64,000 bases of DNA, from contig MU839827.1 in NCBI GenBank assembly GCA_030411725.1, positions 2,921,027-2,985,026 of the forward strand, written 5' to 3'. The notes below the pieces were generated by a model. It made no database searches, had not been told where the DNA came from, and saw nothing but the letters and a program-made list of their open reading frames with translations. The stretch comes from Echria macrotheca. Its lineage: Eukaryota; Ascomycota; Sordariomycetes; Sordariales; Schizotheciaceae. A program made the translations under genes and the position numbers. This document shows, piece by piece, positions 1 through 9,206 of this stretch (its first letter is position 1; every line of letters starts with the position of its first letter).

Positions 1-85
1 CAACTGCTCCACGGCAGGGCATGCGCCAGAAGGCGGCCACAGCCTGGATGGCGATAATAATCAGGGCGAAGTTGACCTGCTTCAT
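1..85 (-). CDS. Secreted DUF1996-like protein, N-terminal fragment
   Basis: Only the first 28 codons are inside the window; the rest lies to the left. The ATG is at 83-85 on the minus strand. The peptide starts with a hydrophobic signal-peptide core (LIIIAIQAVAA) and then reads FWRMPCRG just after the expected cleavage site. From memory, FWRMPC directly after the signal is the hallmark start of fungal secreted DUF1996 proteins (some carry a C-terminal WSC domain). Nothing downstream can be checked here. The family assignment rests on eight residues, so it is moderate; the presence of a secreted-protein start is better supported. Confidence 0.55.
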   Translation of the reverse strand, partial: MKQVNFALIIIAIQAVAAFWRMPCRGAV

Positions 86-2341
86 GTTGCCTGCTGTCGA
101 AGAACTGAAATGAGGGTATGTTGAAGGTAAAATGCGAGGGAGTCACAGCGTGGCCGGACAACTGGAGAGAGCTCGAGTGGGTAGCCAAACAGCTGATGAC
201 CTGGAAAAGGAGTGTGGTGATCAAGGCTCTTGGCCAGCTAATAAGGGATGAGAAGGAGCGTGTGGTGGACAACGTCGCGAGCGGGGGGAAAGGCAAACTG
301 CAGGTGCCACGCGTGCGAAGACGACGGTCGGTCGGTCGACGTGGTCAGGAACGGCGTTGAATTCCAGTCGGATTCCTGTCTGGTTCCCCAAAGTTGGGAT
401 CGGTCCGCAAGCTAAGGTAGGCCGGCGCTGTGTGATGCGAAGAAGACACTGAAAAAAACTCTAAATCTACCCCGGAGAAGCGAATGAATGCGATCAACAC
501 CAGAAAGGAGCGACAGGTGGCGAGCGAAAAGAAGGTTGCTGAAGCAGAAAAAGACGCCAGTACAAACGGAAAGAGCAGAAGCAGGTGAGGCAGCGAGGGA
601 GGCAGCTGAAGATATCCTTCCCCTTTTGGAATGCCCACGGTGTGGGGTCAGGCACTGCTTGGCAACTGGGCTCCCACACAACTCCCACGGGCTCTTCCCT
701 CCCACACAGCCTCTGGCCCCTGCCAATGATTCGCCTTCTTTAGATTAAGGGGCCTATCTAAAAACACGACTCCAACTTCAGGCCATTCGCACTCGCAATA
801 CCCGGCTGACCGGCTATGGCTGCACAGGGGTCGCCTGTCTGCCGTCTTCTAGTTGCTCCTTCATTATGCGATCCGAGAGCACATCCATCCACCTGTGTCG
901 TCGCCGTTGTGGCACCCGTTTGGTGTTTTGCGCTCTCTGGCGGGCTACCGACTGGAGATGAATCTACGGTACAGACGTATAGATGCGGACTCCGGGCCAA
1001 TGCCAGGCAACGCGAGCAGCAGCAGCATGTGCATGTCGAGGGTTGCACGCAGACGCAGCATTTTACCCGGCTCACCATGTAGTCCAAAAAAAAACGTTGC
1101 TCGTCTGCCGGTCAGATCAGGATTGCCTGCGCCTCGCCTTCCACGACCTTTCGCAATGCCCCTCTCCCAAATTCGGTGCGACCCGAATTAGCGAGAGCTC
1201 AGCTCTCAGGAAATCGATGCCGACCGACCGAATTCTGCCGACGAAGAGATTTCCACGAGCCGCGACCATCAGAGATCGACTCCCGCGCACATCTCGGCTT
1301 GGTTAAAGAGGGCGCACAACCGGGTCGGGCGGGTCGAACGGGTGTTGAAGGTCGGGCGGGGAAGGCGAAGGGGGTCCATTCTCAGGGATTGATCACGCCT
1401 GGCCCATGAAACCGTTTCAAGGCCGCCAGGGAGCGACGTCTGGCCAATCAGACGTCAATCGCAACGCCAGCCCGTCAACGCCCCACTAGCGCCACTGATC
1501 TGCCGAACGTGGCTGGCCCAGATCTGAACCCATGCGCGCCACGCTGCAACGCTGCGAGTGCTCGCGGGTACCTGGTTGGTGCGCCGCCAACGCCCCTTTA
1601 GCGCTCAGGGGAAAACTTTATCAGATGCAACCCGATGTTCGACAAAAAACGTAAGCCCACCACTCCCGTCTTTTGGTGGACCGCTTCTGCAGAGCATATC
1701 CGCACCGCAGAAGCTGGGGAACACGGTATTGCCGGTTTGGGCGATTGTAGCAACGATGACTCGCGACTCCGTCCGATCACGCTCCGACCTGGTGCTCACC
1801 GTGCTGCACGGAGCGGCGTGAGCAGCTTTCATCTCGGCATCATATTGGCGTGTCCGGCCTGGCGTGTCACCACTGCGCGCTAACACGAGTAGAAGAGATT
1901 TTTTGCGCAATCTTGCCGGGGTGGTATCACAACACCTTGGTTTAGCACAGAGCAAAATCCCAGCAAGAGCGAAGGTACAGTTCGGGACCGCGATATGCAG
2001 GATATCCCGGGAACCCTGAAAAGAGATTCGTCTAGCGGCGGCTTTGGAAGCAGCTATATTGCTGACTAGAAGTCGGAAATAAATAAAGAGACTGAATGGA
2101 ACCTTGGTTTTGAAATACTCTTAACGTTATTTGCCCTAGGGTAGTGAGTGAGTGTCTGCTGTGACAGGACTGCCATCTGGGACCGGCTGTGGCGCAGTTC
2201 TCCCGCCACACGAGGCTTGACACAGCTGCCAAGCAATTGGGGAAGGCGAGGGGCAATCTCCAAACGCGCTGGACAACACGGTCCAACCTCCAAAGCAACA
2301 CCTTCACGAGAATGATAATGAGCTGATGACCTTGTCCCAAA
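86..2341. other. Intergenic region, no gene recognised
   Basis: About 2.3 kb separates two divergent genes. The open frames here are short, overlap on both strands and have no recognisable domain. The stretch should hold the promoters of the DUF1996-like gene (left) and SWA2 (right). I see no repeat or RNA gene. Confidence 0.6.
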
Positions 2342-5124
2342 ATGGATGATCTATCGGGCCTAAACTGGTCGGCCCCTAGTAATGCGCCCTCGAAACAGAA
2401 CGCGACATCATCAGCACCAAATCCGAGTCTCTATGCTCCTCTGCGCCCAACCCCGTCTCCACTTGCGTCTGGCCGCAACACGCCAGCACCCGCAGCCGGG
2501 AATACCTTCAACCCCCCCGCCCCGAAGCCTGCCCAAGATAGCTTCAGCAACCTCGTCAGCTTTGGCGTCGCAAAACCCAGTGCGAACTTGACTTTGAAGG
2601 AGCGCCAGGAGCAGCTGGAAGCCGAGCGACGGAGGAAAGAGGAGGAGCGTCGCAAGCAGACGCACGCACAGTATGGAGATGGTCGCTTCTTGGAATCTCT
2701 AGGCAGCCATTCGGGAACACCCAGGACCTCGTCACCTGCCCTTCCTCCCCCGGGGGCAAGGGCAGGAGGGGCGCAGCACGGGAGACCTGCAGAGTCGGAC
2801 GATGACCTCTTCGCGGCCTTCAATGCAAGCACCAAGGTCGATAACTCGAGCCATTTTCCGCCGCAGGCGTCGCATACTCCCTCACCTGCCCCAGCGCCAG
2901 CAATAGATCTCAGCAACCCGCAGGCATGGGGGAAGCCTATGGCGTCCGGGACCGGTGGCCTGATCGATGATGACGACGATCCGTTCGGCTTGAGCCAGCT
3001 CCAAACAAAACATGGCGCGCCCCCTGCACCGCCGGCGGACGAGAACGATGACTTTCTCGGTGATCTGGGGAAGCCCGTTGATCAAGTTCGGAAGCAGCCG
3101 TCCCCCCAACCCCACCCGCCCTCGTTTTCTCGTACGCCTGAACCAGGTAAAGCAATTGAAGACTCATCGTCAGACTCTGAACCGGAAACTACCGCCCCTT
3201 CAGATGATCCGTTTGACAAGGCGGTCGCTCAGCTTGTGGATTATGGCTTTACCCCTGAGAATGCAAGGAGGGGTCTAACTGAAAGTGGAGCTGGACTGAA
3301 TATCCAGGCGGCGGTCAACTGGCTATTAGATGACGCCCACAGACAAGCCAAGGAGAAGGCCAAAGGTGGGAGGCAGACTGCGAGGGAGCAACCGAGCGAG
3401 GATAGAGCTGCCAGCCAGTCTCGGGCCGGCACGCCATCTTGGATGAGGGAGAGTGATGGGGTTAGGAGTCGAGACAACAGGTCTCCTGCATCTTCTGACG
3501 GCGACTTTACCAAGGCGGCGGCCGCTGTCGGCTCCAGTCTGCTAAAAACAGCCAATACTTTTTGGAAGCAAGGACAAAAAAAGGTGCAGAAAGCAGTGTC
3601 TGAGTTCCAGCAAGATGGTGACCCGAGCCAGCCTAAGTGGATGAGGTCCACGCAACAGGAATGGAATGACGGGGTCAACCCGAAGAAGAGACCCGATGTC
3701 ACAGACGAAGCTATGCTTCTGGAGTCTGGCGGGCGGCCCGTGCGAAAGCCGGGCCATGCAGATAGTCGGTCATCCAGCGCCACCCCGTCCCGAGACCAAT
3801 CTCCGGCTGTTGCAGAGCTAAAGCAAGGCCAGAACGCTACGGCACCGAAGTGGCAACATCCGCAGTCGGCGTTTCCGGATCCCCGGTCCCGACTGAGCAG
3901 GCAGGCGGCAGAGGAGCAGAGTTCACAAGCTTATATCAGTCCTGCGCGGCGGAAGAAGACCACTCCGCAGCCGCAGCCCGAAGCCAGGCCGCCCCCTGAA
4001 TCGGAGCCAGATTTACTGTTCAACCCTGCACCGGCACCAAGAGCTCAGAATAGCCTTTCCTCCCGCCCAGCACAGCCATCGCCGGCTCCCAGAGCGACTC
4101 CGCGGCAGTCGCCTGCTCCGCGGCCGTCCCCAGCACCTCGTCCTCAACGTCAGATACCCCCGGTGTCAGCCATTGCGTTGCAGAGCTCTACCAAGCACCG
4201 TCTCGATGGCACCGCTCACTTCAAGCGGGGTGACTATGCTGCAGCTCACGCTTCTTACACTTCCTCCCTGACATCGATCCCGCCAAACCACCCACTCACC
4301 ATCCTGTTGCTATGCAACAGGGCCTTGACGGCTCTCAAGACAGGCGAGCCACGGCAGGCTGTCGACGATGCTGATGCCGCCATCAAACTTATCGGGCCGG
4401 ACAAGGGTGAGGGTGAATTTGTTGAACTACATGGTGGTGACAATGAGAAGCGTGACATGCGGGAGCTCTATGGAAAGGCGCTCACCCGCAAGGCCGAGGC
4501 CCTGGAGCAGATGGAGAAATGGTCAGACGCCGTTGCGGTCTGGCAGCTGTGTGTTGAGTCCGGCCACGGCGGGTCCGCCGCGATAGCCGGTCGACAACGG
4601 TGTCAAACAGCCCTCGCGCCGAAGCCGAAGCCCGCCTCTCGTCCGCCACCTCGCGCCGCACCGCCGTCGCGGCCGCGTCCCCAGACAGCCGCCCCGAGCC
4701 AGAAGAGCTCGGAAGCCGTCGAGAGGTTGCGCGCGGCCAACAAGGCGGCAGAGAATGAGGGCAAGGAGAAGATTGAGCTGATCGACAAGGTGGATGCCCG
4801 TATTGCCGCGTGGAGGGACGGCAAGCGGGATAACCTGCGGGCGCTGCTCAGCAGTATGGAGAATGTGCTGTGGGAGGGCAGCGGGTGGAAGAAGGTCGGG
4901 CTACACGAGCTGGTCATGGCCAACAAGGTCAAGATTATCTACATGAAGGCGATTGCCAAGACGCATCCCGACAAGGTATTTGTCCCCCCAGATGTTTGAA
5001 GAACAGTTGCTGACTGGTACAGATTGCGCAAGACGCCACGACCGAGATGCGCATGATTGCCGGGACCGTGTTTAGTACCCTCAACGAGGCGTGGGATAAG
5101 TTCAAGGCGGAGAATGGCCTCTGA
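2342..5124 (+). CDS. SWA2: Auxilin-like clathrin-uncoating factor (UBA-TPR-J domain)
   Basis: Auxilin recruits Hsp70 to clathrin-coated vesicles so that the coat is stripped. Two exons, 2342-4975 and 5023-5124, joined in phase 0 across a 47-nt intron, give 911 aa. Visible parts in order: a disordered Pro/Ser-rich N-terminus with DPF-type motifs (DDPFG, DDPFD) suited to clathrin or adaptor binding; a UBA domain at about 287-333 (AVAQLVDYGFTPENARRGL); a long disordered middle; a TPR region at about 612-700 (GTAHFKRGDYAAAHASYTSS); and a C-terminal J domain at about 796-911. The J-domain HPD motif (KTHPDK) sits at the end of exon 1, and exon 2 supplies its last helix (AWDKFKAENGL). This order matches yeast Swa2. 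Reading through the intron would break the J domain, so the splice is required. Confidence 0.88.
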
Positions 5125-5405
5125 GATGTTGTTCAGGGAATAGACGGTGAAGAAATAAAAACCAAAAAGCATTGGACCTGTGTTTAGATTTTGTTTTACT
5201 CATCAGGTCTCGTTCCTTGTGAAGAAATCATCCAAGACAAAAAAACACCATGCTATGCTCACACACAAATCAAAACCCAAGTTTGACTCCCTCCCCACCC
5301 TCAACGCTTTCGCTTTCCCTGCATCGCTATGTGTTCCGCTCTCTATCCACGAGACAGACAGACCCATCTTCCAGATCAGAAAAAAAGGGGTATATATTAG
5401 AGATA

Positions 5406-6135
5406 TCAAAGACCCAACATCCTCCTCACGCCATCCCTGACTTTCTGCTCGTACTCGGCCCTCCGCTCCCGCCACATCTTGGCCGCCTCGACGTTGGCCG
5501 GGCTCTCGTCGTTGGGCTCGGCCAGCATGCTCATGACGGATATCAGAATCTTCTCGACAGACTGGATGGGCGACCAGCGCTCCGACGCGTGCTCGTAGTG
5601 GTTCGGGTCGTCGCCGGGCGGGTGGAGGATTGAGATGCAGACTAGGCCGGAGGGGTATACTTTTTTGTCGGAGTCAGTCTCGATGTCTCACTATCTCTCT
5701 GATGGGGGCGCGCGGGGGGGTTGGGTTAAGGGGGTCTGGGGAAGGGGGGCCTGGGGAAGGGGGTCTGGGGAAGGAGGCCTGGGGAAGGGGGTCTGGGGAA
5801 GGAGGTCTGGGGAAGGGAGGGTGGGGGGAAGAGGAGGAGGAGGAGGAGGAGGAGGAGGAGGAGGAGGAGGAGGAGGAGAGAGACAAACCGTTGGGATGGA
5901 ATACCTCGCCTAGGAATTTCATGGTCGGAGGGGCGAGGGGGTAGTCGCGAGGAAATTTTAGCTCGGCTGGGAACACGCCCCCTTCGAACGGGGTGCCCTC
6001 GGGCCCTTGGATTAGGGCCTCCCAGTGCAGGAGGTCGTCTTCGGATACGGGGCCGGCGGTTATCCCCTCCGGGGGGTTGTTGGTCAGGGCGCGGTATTCT
6101 TGGAGCAGGCGGCGGTGGGCTGTTGATTGGGCCAT
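5406..6135 (-). CDS. UBC7: Ubiquitin-conjugating enzyme E2, Ubc7/UBE2G2 type
   Basis: This E2 works with membrane E3 ligases in ER-associated degradation. Two exons on the minus strand, 5889-6135 and 5406-5659, give 166 aa, close to yeast Ubc7. The intron (5660-5888, 229 nt) has donor GTTTGT and acceptor AAG and is three to four times longer than the other introns here because it is filled with repeats. The UBC fold is complete: the FHPN motif ends exon 1, the catalytic Cys is at residue 90 in SGLVCISIL, and it is followed by the acidic-loop insertion HPPGDDPNHYEHASERW, which marks the Ubc7/Cdc34/UBE2G group. Without splicing the frame runs into a poly-Ser artefact encoded by the repeat. No C-terminal membrane anchor is present, as expected for Ubc7, which is held by Cue1. 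Confidence 0.93.
5735..5820. repeat. 14-15 bp G-rich minisatellite in the UBC7 intron
   Basis: About six tandem units of consensus YCTGGGGAAGGRGG lie head to tail. The plus strand is almost pure purine with many GGGG runs, so it could form a G-quadruplex; the transcript strand is C-rich. It abuts the GAG tract at 5831-5879. Confidence 0.9.
5831..5879. repeat. (GAG/CTC)n trinucleotide repeat, about 16 copies
   Basis: A nearly pure GGA/GAG tract sits about 9 nt inside the intron donor of UBC7 when read on the transcript strand, where it is a CCT repeat. In an unspliced frame it encodes poly-Ser or poly-Leu, which explains the spurious open frames across it. Confidence 0.95.
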
Positions 6136-6895
6136 TTTTATTATTATAGATCGGGACCCCGTTGAAAAAATGGGGGGTAGGAGGAGGAGGTTTCTTAGGG
6201 GTGAGAGTATGCTTCAGCGTTTGGGAGTTGAGATGTCGATTAGCTGGCTTGTTTGGATGTCGGTTGGAACAATGATGGTGGGGCTTTTTGGTGGAGGGGC
6301 GGCTGCACGGGTTGAGGTGTTCGGCCGGCAGGCTTGGCGCAGCGCAAGGTGAGTTGGGGTGACAGGGGTTTGGCGCTAAATACAGGCACTTTTCCGCTAT
6401 CGTGCGGGATGGTGGAGATGTGTCGCTGCAGGCTAGGGACACACCGGAGTGTTGCACACAGCGTGCATGAAAATCAATGTATGGGTTGACTAGCCACAGA
6501 GAGCATTCTAGATGGAATGTCCTCAAGCTAGTTCAGCCGCTAGTTACCCGTGGTTTTCCGAGTGCCATGTCGAGGGAGGCACGGTCTTGTTGTTGACAAG
6601 AGTTGACGGGGACATCGCCCGCGAAATGCTAGTTCCGATTTGAAACTGGGATATAGTCCGTCACAGATCTACGTGAGAAAACCTCGAATTTAAGCTTTCT
6701 TTCACCAGCAATGGATATCTTCTCTGGATAATCAAAGCTGATGAGACCAATAATACCCAGAGTGACAGACTGAAGTTGGAATTCAAAACTGTGAAGTCTC
6801 CGATATACTTGGCATTAGCGTGTCCCCAAATCGCTCCAGGGGGTTGCGTGGCAATGCTTGTGATTATTTCACAGTTTACAAATGAGCCAGCTGTC

Positions 6896-7024
6896 TGTTA
6901 GGCTGGGAAGGAGCACCCCTCAGGATAGCAGGAGCGCAAGGACCACAAGCACCTGGATTTAGCCAGCCGTTAGTGCCCATCCTCCTCTTCAACAAAACAA
7001 GCATCCTTAGCACCAGTCTCCCAT
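6896..7024 (+). repeat. Dispersed repeat, copy A (LTR-like fragment)
   Basis: About 129 bp beginning TGTTAGGCTGGGAAGGAGCA and ending near AGCACCAGTCTCCCAT. It is closely matched, in the same orientation, by 40181-40309. The TG start and position in gene-free sequence suggest a solo LTR end or other retroelement remnant, but no coding part or target-site duplication was identified. Confidence 0.75.
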
Positions 7025-8202
7025 GTCCGTCAAACGCTGTGATACGTTATCCTGATGTCAGACACATTTCTTGCCGACAGAAGATTCAATACCAGAACCG
7101 TGTTGGCTCTAGAAATTTCGTCACTCAAAGTATTGTCCATATGTCTGGTTCGAATCGCCCTCCTCGAGATATTCTGACCCATATCCTGAATTGGGCACAT
7201 CGATCACACAAAACTAGGAAGCGATGAAGATCCGAAGAGGTGGGAGAACTTGCACGTGGTCCAAATCCCATTACCAGATATCGGCGGAACTCCGACAAAA
7301 GTGCTCAGCTGAGATGGTAACAGGCTGAATCACATGAATAGGGCCTACACATGGAAGAACTCGTAGTTCATTCCAGTCAGCTCTTCAGTCAGCTCCTTCA
7401 GTCAGGCCGAGAGAGAAACGGGCTGCCAAGGTCGATCATCGAGGTCTGACACCATCTCGATGTTGTAATACGCACCGTACAAACTCCTCTTACCCTATAG
7501 GTCGCCAGGATCAACTTGAGAGCATATTCCGATGCATCCGAATCCCAGCAAACACGTGTCAAGATCGACACATGTATTGGTTATACACAGCCGTGACGTC
7601 TTGACGACTGGGAGATTATTGAAATGTAAGAATCAAAGTCAACACTTGGTGTTTTCATCCGACTCGTATTCCAAGGACTAAGAGCTGATTTCCTGGTGGA
7701 GAGACCGGATGACGGCCAAAAATAGAAAAGTCCCTATTGGTCCGCCATGACCCGACAGGAAGGCAACGGCAACGGTTTTGGCCCAATCGCACGCCTTACC
7801 CAGTCCAACAAAACCGATCACAGCACAGCCTCCTAGGGCTGCTGATGTCGTATTGAAATTTTCAAAGAGCCGCCTGGCTCAGCTCCGGCAGCTCGGCGTG
7901 GCACGGTTCCTGCTACGTTACGTGCCCAGCGAATTTTACGTCACGAATTACCCAGTCCGGCTCTCGTTCTGAGTCGTTCATGGCCGGGCCGAGGAACGGA
8001 TGCCTCGGCCACCAACACCGCCTCCAGAATACGGTGACGGTGAATCTCGCTCTCTGCCGGTGAATGGACGACGAGTTCAACACAGCCCAGCCTCAGCCGG
8101 AAGTCCAATCGCACTGCGGCGGGCGGGCGACCTCCAGGATGGTCACCTCGTGATACTGGAGACAAGGCAACGGTATATTCCTGGAATAGTAGCCAGACGA
8201 CA

Positions 8203-8208
8203 TATAAG
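8203..8208 (+). promoter_or_regulatory. TATA box of the small secreted protein gene
   Basis: TATAAG about 155 bp upstream of the ATG at 8358, followed by a long C/A-rich, G-poor leader (repeated CATC and CAACA runs). This arrangement is common in strongly expressed fungal genes for secreted proteins. Confidence 0.5.
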
Positions 8209-8357
8209 AAGATGGACTCATCCGGTGCATTTCTGTCTGTTCCAACTCATCGCATCATCACATCATCTCGTCACAACATCTCAACATCTCAACAACAACT
8301 CTCTGAATTCCAACAACTCATCCTCAGCCAAACAATCAAACAACACCAACATCCAAA

Positions 8358-8801
8358 ATGAAGACCACCGCCTCCACCGTCCTCGGCCTCGCTGCCCTCT
8401 TCGCCTCGGCCACCACGGCGGCCCCATCCCCCGTCAGCTGCACCTTCGGCACATACCGGTGCACGACGCCCAACACGGGCATCGAGATCTGCAACATCTT
8501 GGGCCAGTGGGAGCTCGTCGGGCCCTGCCCGTCCGGCACGGCCTGCTCGGATCTGCCCCAAAACGGCTTCGAGCTGCCCTTCTGCACGGCCACGGCTGTT
8601 CACAAGGAGAAGCGCAACGGACGCCCCGGCAACGGCAGCCCCGGCGAGCACTGCGACGTGGCCGGGCAGTACCAGTGCTTTGGCGCGTATGCGATCCAAG
8701 TCTGCAACACTAGCAACGTGCTCGAGAAGGTCGGGGACTGCCCGGCCCGCTCGCACTGCGAGAACCTCAACGGCATTCCGTTCTGCGTTGCCAGCGTCTA
8801 A
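8358..8801 (+). CDS. Small secreted protein with two CBM19-like Cys domains
   Basis: Intronless, 147 aa. A clear signal peptide (MKTTASTVLGLAALFASATT, cleavage near residue 22) is followed by two homologous six-Cys domains. The first has Cys at 28, 35, 45, 57, 63, 76; the second at 99, 107, 116, 128, 134, 143, so spacing is conserved (7/8, 10/9, 12/12, 6/6, 13/9). Each domain has an FG or GQY element followed by C, an I-x-C-N segment, and C-P-x-x-x-x-C before a closing FC. The pattern resembles the chitin-binding module CBM19; this is inference from spacing and the CPSGTAC motif. A dibasic site (EKRN, Lys85-Arg86) in the linker could be cut by Kex2 to release two peptides. It could act as a chitin-binding or effector-like protein. 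Confidence 0.8.
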   Translation: MKTTASTVLGLAALFASATTAAPSPVSCTFGTYRCTTPNTGIEICNILGQWELVGPCPSGTACSDLPQNGFELPFCTATAVHKEKRNGRPGNGSPGEHCDVAGQYQCFGAYAIQVCNTSNVLEKVGDCPARSHCENLNGIPFCVASV

Positions 8802-9206
8802 GCATATCCGACAAGGAGTTTGGGGGTGAGAGTATAATGGGAAAGTCTGTACTTTATAGCGGGGGGTTTGCATTGGGAGCGGTTTGCATTAGAAGGGTCT
8901 GGTTTGCATTGGGCTGGGTGTGGGCATAGCATATATTCTGAGGAGCTGGGCCAGTATAGCATCACACATACTTTCCTTTACTTCACTCTAAATTCAAATC
9001 GTACATATCTATACTTGTATCACAGCAGTTCTCCACAACGGTTCCCATGCAAGACGTACGCAGTGAGCAAATGTCGCGCGGAAGTGGGCCTGTCCGTCAA
9101 GCCTACAGCTGTTTAGCACATGACCTAAACGCACATGGCGGGGAAGCCAATTGCCGTCACACATCAGAGCTTTAGCTTCAACCTCGCTCGTCCCAGCCCA
9201 CCCACC

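Larger units (their letters stand above)
6136..8357. other. Gene-poor intergenic region
   Basis: 2.2 kb without a convincing gene. By eye it looks more AT-rich than its neighbours between about 6500 and 7700. It contains the dispersed repeat copy at 6896-7024 and, at its right end, the promoter and CAA-rich leader of the small secreted protein gene. Confidence 0.6.

Noticed and set aside
3241..3783. 180-codon minus-strand frame
   Set aside because: Shadow of SWA2, with no recognisable content.
5674..6526. Open frames with poly-Ser, poly-Leu or poly-Gly across the repeat
   Set aside because: They are produced by the GAG/CTC tract in the UBC7 intron; the spliced E2 explains the region.
7135..7160. 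GGTTCGAATCG resembling a tRNA B box
   Set aside because: The flanking bases cannot pair as a T stem, and no acceptor stem or A box fits upstream.
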